Shown: positions 46,560 to 56,779 of the stretch, piece after piece
Position numbering within the stretch: the first letter of the stretch is position 1
Layout of the letters: every line of letters begins with the position of its first letter
Origin: Hydrogenophaga palleronii NBRC 102513
GTDB taxonomy: Bacteria > Pseudomonadota > Gammaproteobacteria > Burkholderiales > Burkholderiaceae_C
Direction of reading: 5' to 3'
Assembly (NCBI RefSeq): GCF_001571225.1
Contig: NZ_BCTJ01000004.1
Location: 124,001-188,000 of the forward strand
Length of the DNA stretch: 64,000 nucleotides
Program-made: the position numbers and the translations under genes
The notes under the pieces: generated by a model
What the model saw: only the letters and a program-made list of their open reading frames with translations
Database searches by the model: none
Told to the model about the DNA's origin: nothing

Positions 46560-47348
46560 CTAGGGCGTGGCCAGGCTCGGCGGCAGGCTCAGCAGGGTGC
46601 TCAGGCGCAGGCCGGTGGTCTGCAGGGCCAGGCCGCTGCCGACGTCGCGGTGCGGCGCCAGTTGCTGCGCCAGCTGTTCGATGGCGTCGCGCGTGGCGGG
46701 GTTGAATTTCGCTTCGTCCATCACCTGGCGCGCGTGGGTGCTCTGGCCTTGCGTGAGCAGGTACAGCGCAAGGTTGCTGCGCACGCGGGCGTTGTTCGGC
46801 AGCAGCTGGGCCGCCTGCAGCACGGGCAGGCGCGCGTCGTCGAAGCGCTGGGCGCGCAGCAGTGCATAGCCCAGGTCGCTGAGCAGCAGGCCGTCGGACG
46901 GCGTGATCTGGCGCGCGCGTTCGAACTGATCGGCCGCGCGGCCGTAGTCGTTGCCGGCACCGGCCAGCAGGCCCAGGCCCTGGTGGGCGGCGGCGCGCTC
47001 GGAGGTGTTCAGCAGCTTCTCGTACAACGCGGCGCTGGCCGCCGGCTGGTTGGTCTGGCGCAGTGCGTTGGCGCGCAGCAGGCGGGTCTGGTCGGTGGTG
47101 CCCCAGCGCTGTTCCAGCGCGTCGATGTGGGCGAGCGAAGCGAACCACATGCCGTTGCCCTGCATCTGGCGCACCAGCGCGAGGTAGGTGGGCTGGTTGT
47201 CCATGCTGGGTTCGCGCGCCGCGGCCTGGGCGGCTTCCACCTGGTTGGCGTCGGGCAGCGAGGCGCAGGCGCCGAGCAGCAGCAGGCAGGCGGCGGCGAG
47301 CAGCGCGCTGCGCGGGCGTTGGAGGCGGGGTGTGGTGTGGGTGTTCAT
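46560..47348 (-). CDS. tadD: TadD-like TPR lipoprotein
   Basis: The 262-residue protein has a lipoprotein signal 'LAAACLLLLGACASLPDANQ' with the lipobox LGAC, and at least four TPR-like repeats, for example 'AAHQGLGLLAGAGNDYGRAA', 'GLLLSDLGYALLRAQRFDDA' and 'RVRSNLALYLLTQGQSTHAR'. TadD is thought to help the secretin assemble or localise. It overlaps tadC by four bases and is lipidated by Lgt. Confidence 0.9.
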   Translation of the reverse strand: MNTHTTPRLQRPRSALLAAACLLLLGACASLPDANQVEAAQAAAREPSMDNQPTYLALVRQMQGNGMWFASLAHIDALEQRWGTTDQTRLLRANALRQTNQPAASAALYEKLLNTSERAAAHQGLGLLAGAGNDYGRAADQFERARQITPSDGLLLSDLGYALLRAQRFDDARLPVLQAAQLLPNNARVRSNLALYLLTQGQSTHARQVMDEAKFNPATRDAIEQLAQQLAPHRDVGSGLALQTTGLRLSTLLSLPPSLATP

Positions 47349-48274
47349 GATCCGGTCATGGTCCCGACGGACCGAATGATGGCGAGGAAACCCGGACCCG
47401 CGGTGACGATCACCAGGGCCGGCAGGAGGGTGGTGACCATCACCACGGTCATCTTCACGGTGATCTTGCCGATCTGCGCCTTCATCTCGGACTTGCGGTG
47501 CAGGCGCAGGCGTTCGCTGAACTGGCGGATCGGCTCCTGGATGGCGCCGCCGTGTTTGTCGGCCTGGTTGACCAGCGCGACGAAGTCGCTGAGGTGCTGG
47601 TTCTCGTGCAGGGTGGCCAGGCGTTGGTAGGCCTGTTCGCGGGTGCGGCCCTGGGCGTACTGCCGGTTGCCCCGCGCCACCTCGGCACCCAGCACCGGCA
47701 TCACGTGCTGGAAATCGCTGGCGATCACCTGCAGGCTCTGGTCCAGGCTGAGGCCGACGCTTTGCAGCAAACCGAGCAGGTCAACGAACAGCGGCAACTC
47801 GCGCGCTACGCGCTCGCGCCGTTGTGCGGCGCGGCTCTTGAGAAACCACTTGGGCAGCATGAAGCCGATGGCGAAAGCCGCCGCCGTCCACAGCATGCGG
47901 TTGCCGGAGGTGCTCATGCCCAGGTACACCAGCGCGGGCAGGCCCAGCGCCAGAACCAGGCGAGCGAACAGCAGTGCCAGCTGGCTGCGCACCTTGGGAA
48001 AACCGCATTGTTCGATCAGGCGCCGGTCTTCGTCGGCCACCAGCAGGCTGCCCAGGCGGCTCTGCAGCCAGCGCGTCTGCCAGGGGTTGTCGCGCAGGAA
48101 GTCCAGCTCATCGGGCAGCGCGTCGGCGGGCGTGGCGTTGTCGCCCAGCGCGCGCTGAATCACCTGGGCGGTGGACTGGCGTTGCGAGAGGCGCTGCAGC
48201 AGCAGGCCGGCGCCCATGGCCATGGCCAGCGCGAGCAGCAGCAGGGCCAGGATGGAGAGGTGCAGAGGGCTCAT
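47345..48274 (-). CDS. tadC: TadC-like inner-membrane platform protein (GspF family)
   Basis: The 309-residue protein has about four membrane segments and the T2SSF domain: 'ARELPLFVDLLGLLQSVGLS' and 'LHENQHLSDFVALVNQADKH', 'GAIQEPIRQFSERLRLHRKS' near the C-terminus. With TadB it forms the platform on which the TadA ATPase acts. It follows tadB after 18 bases. Confidence 0.93.
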   Translation of the reverse strand: MSPLHLSILALLLLALAMAMGAGLLLQRLSQRQSTAQVIQRALGDNATPADALPDELDFLRDNPWQTRWLQSRLGSLLVADEDRRLIEQCGFPKVRSQLALLFARLVLALGLPALVYLGMSTSGNRMLWTAAAFAIGFMLPKWFLKSRAAQRRERVARELPLFVDLLGLLQSVGLSLDQSLQVIASDFQHVMPVLGAEVARGNRQYAQGRTREQAYQRLATLHENQHLSDFVALVNQADKHGGAIQEPIRQFSERLRLHRKSEMKAQIGKITVKMTVVMVTTLLPALVIVTAGPGFLAIIRSVGTMTGS

Positions 48275-48292
48275 GGTGGTGGTGCTCCGCGG

Positions 48293-49232
48293 TCAGGACA
48301 GCCGGGCCAGCCGGTACAACAGCAGCGCGCCGATGGCCTGCAGGCCGAGCGCACCGAACACCATGGCCTGGCCGGTGGGGTCGCTCCACATGCGCGTGAA
48401 GTAGTCGCCGTTGGTGCTGATGATGGCGCCACCCACACCGACCGGCAGCAGGCCGAGGATCCAGGCCGAAAGCCGCGTTTCGGCGGACATCGCCACCAGC
48501 TCCTGTTCGGCTTCTTCGTGGTCGCGCATGAAGTGCGCCACGCGTTCGAGCAGCACGTCGGCGCGGCCGCCGTAACGCACGCCCAGGCCGAGGATGGAGG
48601 AGAGCAGGAACAGTTCTTCGATGCGCACCTTGCGCGCGATCTGCAGCAGGGCCTGGTCGATGTCCATGCCGGCCTTCACCAGGCCCATGGCCTTGTCCAT
48701 GTGGCCGCGCAGCGGTTGTTTGGCGCCGTTCACCGCCGACTGGAACGCGGCCTGGGTGGAGTTGCCGACCACGATCAGGCGCACGATCACGTCCAGGAAA
48801 CCGGGCAGCTGGCGGATGATCTGGCGGCGCATCTTCTGCACCCGCAACCAGATCAAGAAGGCGCCGCCGAACAGCAGCAGGGCGGCCAGGCCGACGGCGC
48901 TGACCCAGCCCGAGAGCAGGGCGGCGGCACTGACCGAGACCAGGATCACCACCAGGCCGGCGAGCACGGCACCGGGCGCCACCGCGCCGAGCAGCCAGCC
49001 GGGCAGGCGGAACAGGGGCTTGGGCTCGTTGCTGCCGGGCAGCACCAGGGCGCTTGCCGGGGCGCCGAAGCGCATGCCGCCGGCCGGGACCGCGCCCGCT
49101 GCCGCCGGTTCGATGTGTCCGGCCAGGTGTTGTTGGGTGGCGCGGCGGCGCTGGCGGCGCACCGAGGCGTCCCACAGCAGCATGCCGCCGGCCGCCAGCA
49201 GCAGCGCCACGGCCAGGGCGATCACGGCGGTT

Positions 49233-49240
<8 letters not shown>
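48293..49240 (-). CDS. tadB: TadB-like inner-membrane platform protein (GspF family)
   Basis: The 315-residue protein has a short N-terminal anchor, a cytoplasmic linker and the T2SSF domain: 'RQLPGFLDVIVRLIVVGNST', 'QAAFQSAVNGAKQPLRGHMD', 'GLGVRYGGRADVLLERVAHF'. The ATG at 49238-49240 gives an eight-base overlap with cpaF and is preferred over a longer frame. Works with TadC in pilus assembly. Confidence 0.93.
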
Positions 49241-50552
<1,312 letters not shown>

Positions 50553-50558
50553 GGTCTG

Positions 50559-51854
50559 TTACCCCCGGTGAATCCATTTGCGCAGCATCTGCGCCATGCT
50601 GCTCGGTGTCTTGCGGGCAGGCGCGCCGCTTGCCATCGAATCGGTGCTCCTGGCGCCGATCCAGGGCGCCAGGCTGCGGGCTGCCTGCGCGACTGCCTGC
50701 ACATATGGGTCGTTGCGCGCGGCGAATGCCAGCAGCTGGCCCTGGCACGCCGCACTCAGCAGCGCACTGCTGCGCGCCGGCAGCACATGGCCCAACGGCA
50801 AGCCGAGCTGGGCCGCGATGTCCTTGGCGGGCAGGTTGACGGTGGCGTCGAACTTGTTGACGACGATGGAGAAATCCTTGGTGCCGACGTCGCGCTCGCG
50901 CAGTTCGCGCAGCAGTGCCGCGGTGGAGACGATGCCGCCCAGGCTCTGGTCGCACACCACCCATACCTGGTCGGCGTTGCGCGCCACCTGGGCCACGAAG
51001 TCCACCGTGGTGAAGCCGCCCAGGTCGGCGATCTGCACGTCGAAGAAATCGCCCAGGCGCTGGATCAGCGTGCCCGAATCGGCGTGCGAGATGGCGCGGA
51101 TTTCGCCCAGGTTGGCCGGCAGCGGCAACACCGCCGCGCCGCTGCTGTGTTGCACCAATGCGGTCTGCAGCAAGGTGGTGTCCAGGCGCTGCAGGTTCTG
51201 CACACCGTCGACAAAACTGAACTCGCTCTTCAGGCCCATGTACATCAGGTCGTCGCGCGCGGGCAGGCCCAGGTCGAGCAGGGCCACGCCCTGTCGCTGC
51301 GGGGTGCCTTTGGCCCGGCGCGCCAGCATGGCGCTGCGGTGTTCTTCCAGCAGGGCCGAGAGGTTGCAGGCCAGCGTGCTCACGCCCATCCCGGCGCGCG
51401 CGCCAAGCAGCGCCAGCGTGCGGCCCTTGGCCTTCGCGCGTGTGCTCTTGCGGCGCGCCATCAGGTCTTGCAACACCGACAGCACTTCGCTGTGCGGGCC
51501 GTCGAGATCGAGGTAGTCGTCCACCCCGGCGCGCAGCGCGACGATGGGGGTGTTGGTCTCGTTGGTATGGCCGGTGCCGATCAGCAGCAGCTGGGGCCAG
51601 TCGCGCCGCAGCGATGCCGCCAACTGCGTGCTGCGCTGGGCCTGGTCATCGGAAAAATCCAGAAACACCGAACGCGGGTGCGTGGCACCAATGCGCTCGC
51701 TCAATGCGCGCGAATCCAGTGGCACCGTGCTCACCTGCCCCAGACCATTCAGGCCCGCGTTCAACCAGCCCACGTGTTTGCCGCTGTCGGTGGCATAGAG
51801 GTAGACGCTGGAACCGTGGAGGGTAGGGCTGGTCGGGGTGGGCATCTTGGTCAT
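50559..51854 (-). CDS. cpaE: CpaE/TadZ-like pilus localisation ATPase
   Basis: The 431-residue protein has a degenerate receiver-like N-terminus ('VSTVPLDSRALSERIGATHP') and a MinD/ParA-type domain from about residue 150. The P-loop reads 'LALLGARAGMGVSTLACNLS' where both Lys of the KGGxGKT motif are replaced (Arg and Val), so ATP hydrolysis may be lost; TadZ proteins are known to be atypical. 'GVALLDLGLPARDDLMYMGL' is the Walker B region. It places the pilus machine in the cell. The start at 51854 follows the secretin gene by 16 bases. Confidence 0.9.
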   Translation of the reverse strand: MTKMPTPTSPTLHGSSVYLYATDSGKHVGWLNAGLNGLGQVSTVPLDSRALSERIGATHPRSVFLDFSDDQAQRSTQLAASLRRDWPQLLLIGTGHTNETNTPIVALRAGVDDYLDLDGPHSEVLSVLQDLMARRKSTRAKAKGRTLALLGARAGMGVSTLACNLSALLEEHRSAMLARRAKGTPQRQGVALLDLGLPARDDLMYMGLKSEFSFVDGVQNLQRLDTTLLQTALVQHSSGAAVLPLPANLGEIRAISHADSGTLIQRLGDFFDVQIADLGGFTTVDFVAQVARNADQVWVVCDQSLGGIVSTAALLRELRERDVGTKDFSIVVNKFDATVNLPAKDIAAQLGLPLGHVLPARSSALLSAACQGQLLAFAARNDPYVQAVAQAARSLAPWIGARSTDSMASGAPARKTPSSMAQMLRKWIHRG

Positions 51855-51870
51855 GGTTCGCTGGCCGGGG

Positions 51871-53268
51871 TCACCGGGAAAAGCCGGGCAGGGCTTCGTC
51901 CGCGCTGTTGCCCACGAGGTAGTTGCGCCAGAAGCTGGGCTCGCGTTGTTCGGCGTTGGCACCCGGCAGGGCCGCGTTTACCTGTGCGGTCTGGGAGAAG
52001 GGCTTGACGAGGTGCGGCGTGACCACGATCACCAGCTCACGCTCGTTCTGCTGGTAGTCCTGGCGCTTGAACATGGCGCCCAGCACCGGCAGGTCGCCGA
52101 GCATGGGCACCTTGTCCAGGCTGGAGGTGGTGGTGCGGCTCACCAGGCCACCGATCACGAAGCTCTCGCCGTCGCCGAGCTCGACCGTGGTGTCGGCGCG
52201 GCGCGTGGTGAGTGCGGGCACCGCGACACCGTTGAGCCGGACCGCGTTGGTGAAGTCGAGATCGCTCGCCTCGGGCGCAACCTTGAGCACGATGCGCTGG
52301 TTGGACAACACCGTGGGCGAAACCGTCAGGCCGATGCCGAAGGGTTTGTATTCGATGGTGGTGGAGCCCAGGCCCTGGGCCACCGGCACCGGGATCTCGC
52401 CGCCGGCGAGGAAGTTGGCGCTCTGGCCCGACAGCGCCACCAGGGTGGGCTCGGCCAGCACACGCGCCAGGCCGTTGCCTTCCAGCAGGCCCAGGTTGAG
52501 GCCGATGTTGGCCTTGCCGAAGTTCAGCAGCAGACCGAAGGCCTGCGCCAGCGGCGAGGTGGAGCCGGTGTCGAGCCCACCGCCGCTGGAGAAGGTGAAG
52601 TCGTTGAGCGTGCTGGGCGAGAACACGCCGAAGCTGAAGCCGTGTTTGTTGGGCGCGGTGCTGAAGATGTTCAGGCCGGCCTGCTTGAGCACGCGCTTGT
52701 TGAACTCGACGATCTTCACCTCGACCTGCACTGTCTGGCTCTTCACGTTGAGCTGCGAATGGTCGGCCAGCGGAGCTTTGTCAGGGCGGGCCGCAAGCGC
52801 GTTCTCACGCGCCTGCTGGTGCTCGGTGGCCGAGTCGAACTGGCCCTGCAGCGTGGCGGTGCCGCGCTGCACGTTCACGGTGTAGGTGGTGGCGGCGTCG
52901 TTGCCGCGCTCCCACACCAGCAGCGAGGTGCTGCCCGGTGCCTTGCCGGTGATGATGAGCCGCGCGCCGGGCGCACCGCGCTGCTTGCGCGTGACCAGCA
53001 CCGAGGCAACCTGTTCGTTGGCCAGGGCGATGCGGTCCACACCTTTGTGGATCACCAGTTCTTCCTGGGTGCCGGCGGCCAGCGTGAGCTGCGCCGAGGA
53101 CGCCGCATGGGCGGGCACCGGGGCATGGGTCAGTGCCGTGACCGGCTGCTGCGCGAACAGGCCACCCGAGGTGGCGGTCGCCAGCAGGCCGGCCAGCAGC
53201 GACAGGCGGGGCCAGCGTGACGCGCGTGGCGACAGGCTGGGGAACGGACGCTTGGGGGTGTTGGACAT
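51871..53268 (-). CDS. cpaC: CpaC/RcpA outer-membrane secretin
   Basis: The 465-residue protein has a signal peptide ending around 'ATSGGLFAQ', an N-terminal pilus-secretin domain ('TLAAGTQEELVIHKGVDRIA', 'SVLVTRKQRGAPGARLIITG') and a C-terminal secretin domain with 'LARVLAEPTLVALSGQSANF', 'LAGGEIPVPVAQGLGSTTIE' and 'VPMLGDLPVLGAMFKRQDYQ'. It forms the outer-membrane ring for the pilus. The ATG at 53266-53268 has AGGTG seven bases before it; a GTG three codons upstream is an alternative. Confidence 0.95.
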   Translation of the reverse strand: MSNTPKRPFPSLSPRASRWPRLSLLAGLLATATSGGLFAQQPVTALTHAPVPAHAASSAQLTLAAGTQEELVIHKGVDRIALANEQVASVLVTRKQRGAPGARLIITGKAPGSTSLLVWERGNDAATTYTVNVQRGTATLQGQFDSATEHQQARENALAARPDKAPLADHSQLNVKSQTVQVEVKIVEFNKRVLKQAGLNIFSTAPNKHGFSFGVFSPSTLNDFTFSSGGGLDTGSTSPLAQAFGLLLNFGKANIGLNLGLLEGNGLARVLAEPTLVALSGQSANFLAGGEIPVPVAQGLGSTTIEYKPFGIGLTVSPTVLSNQRIVLKVAPEASDLDFTNAVRLNGVAVPALTTRRADTTVELGDGESFVIGGLVSRTTTSSLDKVPMLGDLPVLGAMFKRQDYQQNERELVIVVTPHLVKPFSQTAQVNAALPGANAEQREPSFWRNYLVGNSADEALPGFSR

Positions 53269-53328
53269 GCGGTTCACCTGTGATGGGAGGGCGTGTGGCT
53301 CAGTCGCGAACTCGTTAGCGAACTCAAC

Positions 53329-54306
53329 TCAGTAGCGGACGGTGTCGCGGCGGTCGCCGCGGATGATCTCGACCTCCAGCCCGGCGGGCGCGGCCGCGGC
53401 CATCACCGGGCGCGAGGTGCTCACCGGGCGGCTGGCCGGGCGCGTGTTCGGGGCACCGGCGGACAGGTCCTGCGCGGTCAGGCCGGCGTGTGCGCGGTCC
53501 ATGCCGGTCAGCTGGGCGCGTGGCGCTTCGCCGCGTTTGGCGGCCTGGGGTTGCAGGGCGGTCGGCAGTTCGGCGAACAGCGCCGGATCTGGCTCGGCCA
53601 TGTCGTTGGGGTGGCGCAGCGCCAGCAGCAGGCGGCCCGTGGCCTCGCCCAGTGCCAGGCGGTTCACGTCTTCCACACGCACGGCCAGCACGGCGGTGCG
53701 TGCGGGCTGCGGCGCGTTGCCGGAGGGGCGCTGGGCGGCGCGGCCTTCGCCGTTGGTGGCGGGCATGCTGTCAACCGAGGCGCTGCCATAGGCCAGCACA
53801 CGCATGCGCGGCAGCAGCAGGCGCGACTGGCTGCGCTCAACGTCCTTGCTGTCGGCCTTGAGGGCGAAGAACACGTCAACGAAGTCACCCGGGCGCACGC
53901 TGTTGCCCACGCCCATGACTTCATCGGCCTTCACGGCCACCGCGCGTTCACCGGTTTCCAGCCGCATCGCCAGGCCGGAGACCAGCTGGTTTTCCAGCAG
54001 CGGTGCGCCGGTGCCGAGGTCGAACACCGGCACCCGGCCGGCCACTTCGGCCACCGTCATGAAAGCGCCAGCGGGGTTGATCGGCAACTGGGCCACGCGC
54101 AGTGCGCTGGCCTCGATCGCCTCGCCCGCCGGCAGCGGCTTGTTGGCCACCACCACCGGAAAAGTGGCTTCCGCCGCGGGGCGCGCCGCCTGCTGGGGCT
54201 GCACCACCGGCTGGGCCGGCTGGCGGCTGAGCATCCAGGCGTAGCCGGCCAGCAGCAGGGCCACCAACACCAGCACGGCGGCAATGATTTTGGAGAATCG
54301 GATCAT
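53329..54306 (-). CDS. cpaB: CpaB/RcpC pilus assembly protein
   Basis: The 325-residue periplasmic protein has an N-terminal anchor 'IIAAVLVLVALLLAGYAWML', a SAF domain ('FPVVVANKPLPAGEAIEASA') and the RcpC region 'MRLETGERAVAVKADEVMGV', 'GNSVRPGDFVDVFFAL'. It stabilises the secretin. A Pro/Ala/Thr-rich C-terminus follows. The start gives a normal N-terminal anchor; the frame extends further upstream over the peptidase gene without sense. Confidence 0.93.
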   Translation of the reverse strand: MIRFSKIIAAVLVLVALLLAGYAWMLSRQPAQPVVQPQQAARPAAEATFPVVVANKPLPAGEAIEASALRVAQLPINPAGAFMTVAEVAGRVPVFDLGTGAPLLENQLVSGLAMRLETGERAVAVKADEVMGVGNSVRPGDFVDVFFALKADSKDVERSQSRLLLPRMRVLAYGSASVDSMPATNGEGRAAQRPSGNAPQPARTAVLAVRVEDVNRLALGEATGRLLLALRHPNDMAEPDPALFAELPTALQPQAAKRGEAPRAQLTGMDRAHAGLTAQDLSAGAPNTRPASRPVSTSRPVMAAAAPAGLEVEIIRGDRRDTVRY

Positions 54307-54349
54307 GGTGTTGTGGATGTGTGTGGGTTGATCGGTGCCGCGTTGGCGA

Positions 54350-54832
54350 TCAGCCGTGCGTGCGCCAGGCCATGTGGACCAGGGTGGCGACGGCGAGGTA
54401 AGCGGCGAAGGGGATCGGCCGTGTGAGGCGGCCGTCGCCGGCGGTCCGGCCCGAGAGGGCCAGCGCCAGGCGCGGGGCATACGGCCAGCGTTGCAGCGCC
54501 AGCAAGAGCAGGCTGTGCAAACCGGCCAGCACGCTGGCGATGGCCCAGATGGGCAGCAAGGCTTGCCAGCCGACCCACAGGCCCAGGGCGGCGGCGAACT
54601 TGACGTCCCCCGCGCCCATCATCCCGAGGGCATAAAAACAGAGCAGCCCCGCGAAGCCTGCGGCACCGCCCAGCAGCGCCTGCGACCAGCTCAGGCCGAA
54701 GGGCTGCAGGCCGGGCAGCAGGGCCAGCAGCGCCAACGCCATGCCCACCAGCACCAGGCTGTTGCGGATGCGCCGCTCACGGCCATCGTGGGCGATGGCG
54801 ACGAGCAGCCAGAGCAGCAGGATCGGGGTCAT
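54350..54832 (-). CDS. cpaA: CpaA/TadV prepilin peptidase
   Basis: The 160-residue integral membrane aspartic protease removes the leader from Flp and the pseudopilins. The two catalytic aspartates are in 'VAIAHDGRERRIRNSLVLV' and 'GMMGAGDVKFAAALGLWVG' (GxGD motif). Only the peptidase core is present, without the methylase domain of type IV prepilin peptidases. Start at 54832. It lies 34 bases after flp. Confidence 0.94.
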   Translation of the reverse strand: MTPILLLWLLVAIAHDGRERRIRNSLVLVGMALALLALLPGLQPFGLSWSQALLGGAAGFAGLLCFYALGMMGAGDVKFAAALGLWVGWQALLPIWAIASVLAGLHSLLLLALQRWPYAPRLALALSGRTAGDGRLTRPIPFAAYLAVATLVHMAWRTHG

Positions 54833-54866
54833 GGGGTGGCGCCGGGCAGGGTGGGCTTGTGTGGGA

Positions 54867-55052
54867 TCAGCCGGTGACACCCGTGGCCGCGTTGCGCACT
54901 TTCAGGAAGATCGCATCCAGCGTGTCTTGCACCCCGTTGTCGCCGGTGAACACGGCAACCAGGATGATGGCCATCAGGCCGGCGATGATGCCGTATTCGA
55001 TGGCCGTGGCGCCTTCTTCGTCACGCAGGAAACGGGAAATGTGCTTTTTCAT
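54867..55052 (-). CDS. flp: Flp/Fap pilin
   Basis: The 61-residue prepilin has a 14-residue leader and 'RDEEGATAIEYGIIAGLMAI': cleavage after Gly14, with Glu at +5 and Tyr at +6 of the mature pilin, the Flp signature. The mature pilin is about 47 residues with one hydrophobic helix. AAGGAG lies before the ATG. It is the first gene of the 13-gene tad locus and the major subunit of the pilus. Confidence 0.96.
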   Translation of the reverse strand: MKKHISRFLRDEEGATAIEYGIIAGLMAIILVAVFTGDNGVQDTLDAIFLKVRNAATGVTG

Positions 55053-55839
55053 GGTGAAACTCCTTGGTTGAGGAAACGAGGGAAATCCCGGTTGGAAAAA
55101 CTGGCCGTGTTATTGGTGTGTTGCACGGCTGTTGACTAAAAATGGCATGCGCAGGTATTACCGCAATTGTCGAAAATGTGGCCCTTGGTTCAAATCGCCA
55201 ACAATGCCTTTGGCGAGGGCCGGTGAATATTGTTCGATAACGCAACCTCCGTCTTCTGTGTATCGGTTCATATGCATGCAAGTCCTTGAAAATCCAGGAT
55301 TTCTCATAGTTTTGTCCAACTTTCCCCGCATGCCTTGTCAGTCTAATTCCTATTAATCAATTGCACTACCCAGCCGGACCTCTTTCGCTTTTTTCGGCCG
55401 TTTCCGGATGGGGTTCCGGTTGATCTGCCAATACTATCGACGCGGTGTTTTGATAATGAAGGGAAATCGTGCCTTTGAAGCATCCAATAATTGGCTTTGC
55501 CCCTGTTTTGTGAGATTTTTCGCGCATCGACCATGGCCAATGGCATTGGTGGTCAATTGGATGTGAATGGTTTGGGGTTAATGGGCTGGGGAAGTACGAA
55601 AAACCAATTACGGGCAATCGGCTGTAGCACTTGGCGGGCACGGCCAGCACGGACGGGTTCGGGTCAGTCCATCGGCACGCTGGCGCCAGGGCCGGCAAGC
55701 CGTGGGTGCGGTGGACCGGAGAGGCAGAAGAACAAGAGGTGCGCCGGCAAGGCAGGCGAGTGGACGGGGGCCGCAAGACGGCGAGGCAGCAAGGCAGCGG
55801 AACAGCGAGGGCGAAGCTGGTGAGGTCCGTGAGAGCGGC

Positions 55840-55983
55840 AAGACCAGCAAGACCAGCAAGACCAGCAAAACCAGCAAAACCAGCAAAACCAGCAAAACCA
55901 GCAAGAGCGGCAAGAGCGGCAAGAGCGGCAAGAGCGGCAAGAGCGGCAAGAGCGGCAAGAGCGGCAAGAGCGGCAAGAGCGGC
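55840..55983 (+). repeat. 9-bp tandem minisatellite, 16 units in three homogeneous blocks
   Basis: Three copies of AAGACCAGC (55840-55866), four of AAAACCAGC (55867-55902) and nine of AAGAGCGGC (55903-55983) follow one another without a break. One degenerate unit lies on each side (55831-55839 and 55984-55992). Read on the plus strand it would encode Lys-Thr-Ser and Lys-Ser-Gly repeats. All three plus frames and others stay open because the unit length is a multiple of three, so openness is no evidence of coding. Unit number may vary between strains. Confidence 0.95.
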
Positions 55984-56045
55984 AAGAGCGCCGCCGCGTC
56001 CCACTGCGGGTAAGCCCGGGTGTTCACGCCGCGATGGCCTTCTAG

Positions 56046-56059
56046 AATTACGCGTAATT
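56046..56059. promoter_or_regulatory. 14-bp perfect palindrome before the GntR gene, likely its operator
   Basis: AATTACGCGTAATT is a perfect palindrome ending 14 bases before the ATG at 56074. A related half, GATTACGG, follows at 56067-56074. FCD-type GntR regulators bind short AT-containing palindromes like this, and MatR-type proteins bind upstream of their own malonate operons. Confidence 0.65.
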
Positions 56060-56073
56060 ACAGGTGATTACGG

Positions 56074-56742
56074 ATGCGACTGGTGCTCAACTCTCTGCAT
56101 GACGAAGTGGCCGCCCAGCTGCGGTCGCGCATCTTCGAAGGCCAGCTCGTCCCCGGCAGCTTCGTTGACGAGCCGGCGCTGTGCGCCGCGCTGTCCATCT
56201 CGCGCACCCCCTTGCGCGAGGCGCTCAAGGTGCTGACGGCCGAGGGGCTGTTGCGCCACGAGCCGCGGCGCGGCTGTTTCGTGAGCGAGATCACCGAGCG
56301 CGACCTGGACGAGATCTTCCCGGTGATCGCCCTGCTGGAAGGGCGCTGCGCCTTCGAGGCCGCCAACAACGCCACCGACGCCGACCTGCAGGCCCTGGAG
56401 CGCCTGCACGACCGGCTTCAGAGCAGCGCGAAGGCGCGCCGCATCACCGAGTACTACGAGGCCAACTTTGCGATCCACGAGGCGCTCATCACCCTGGCCA
56501 ACAACCGCTGGCTGGCGCAGGTGATCGGTGACCTGCGCAAGATCCTCAAGCTGGCGCGGCTGCAGCAGCTGCACGCGCCGGGCCGGCTGGACCAGAGCCT
56601 GAGCGAGCACATGGCGGTGTTCGCCGCGCTCAAGGCGCGCGATGCCGAAGGCGCCGAGGCCGCCATGCGCACGCATCTCACGCGCCAGCGCGTGGCCTTG
56701 CGCGAGCTGGCCCGCAGCCAGACGTCCAGGCTGTCGGCATGA
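56074..56742 (+). CDS. matR: GntR-family (FadR/FCD) regulator of the malonate operon
   Basis: The 222-residue protein has an N-terminal winged HTH ('HDEVAAQLRSRIFEGQLVPG', 'ALCAALSISRTPLREALKVL', 'EPRRGCFVSEITERDL') and an all-helical FCD effector domain with metal-ligand His in 'ANFAIHEALITLANNRWLAQ' and 'RLDQSLSEHMAVFAALKARD'. It precedes the malonyl-CoA decarboxylase gene by 37 bases in the same direction, the arrangement of MatR with matABC. It likely represses the operon until malonate or malonyl-CoA binds. Confidence 0.87.
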   Translation: MRLVLNSLHDEVAAQLRSRIFEGQLVPGSFVDEPALCAALSISRTPLREALKVLTAEGLLRHEPRRGCFVSEITERDLDEIFPVIALLEGRCAFEAANNATDADLQALERLHDRLQSSAKARRITEYYEANFAIHEALITLANNRWLAQVIGDLRKILKLARLQQLHAPGRLDQSLSEHMAVFAALKARDAEGAEAAMRTHLTRQRVALRELARSQTSRLSA

Positions 56743-56779
56743 GCGTTTTCTTTTCACCGCGCAGGGAGGCGCCGCAAGC

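Larger units (their letters stand above)
55053..56073. other. 1-kb AT-richer region without a credible gene, upstream of flp
   Basis: The bases from about 55130 to 55620 are clearly less GC-rich than the rest of the window. The open frames here are short, lack ribosome sites and do not resemble known proteins. An interrupted dyad lies at 55529-55554 (arms GACCA/TGGTC and CCAAT/ATTGG). The minisatellite at 55840-55983 and the operator of the GntR gene (56046-56059) lie at the right end. The flp promoter must be in the left part, but no consensus sigma-70 or sigma-54 site was found. Confidence 0.7.

Noticed and set aside
55053..55200. Sigma-54 promoter for flp
   Set aside because: No GG-N10-GC pair with good flanks was found on the minus strand.
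55831..55992. CRISPR array
   Set aside because: The units are 9 bases with no spacers and there are no cas genes.
55702..56013. Lys-Thr-Ser/Lys-Ser-Gly repeat protein encoded by the minisatellite
   Set aside because: No ribosome site, and frames on both strands are open because the unit is 9 bases; not annotated as a gene.
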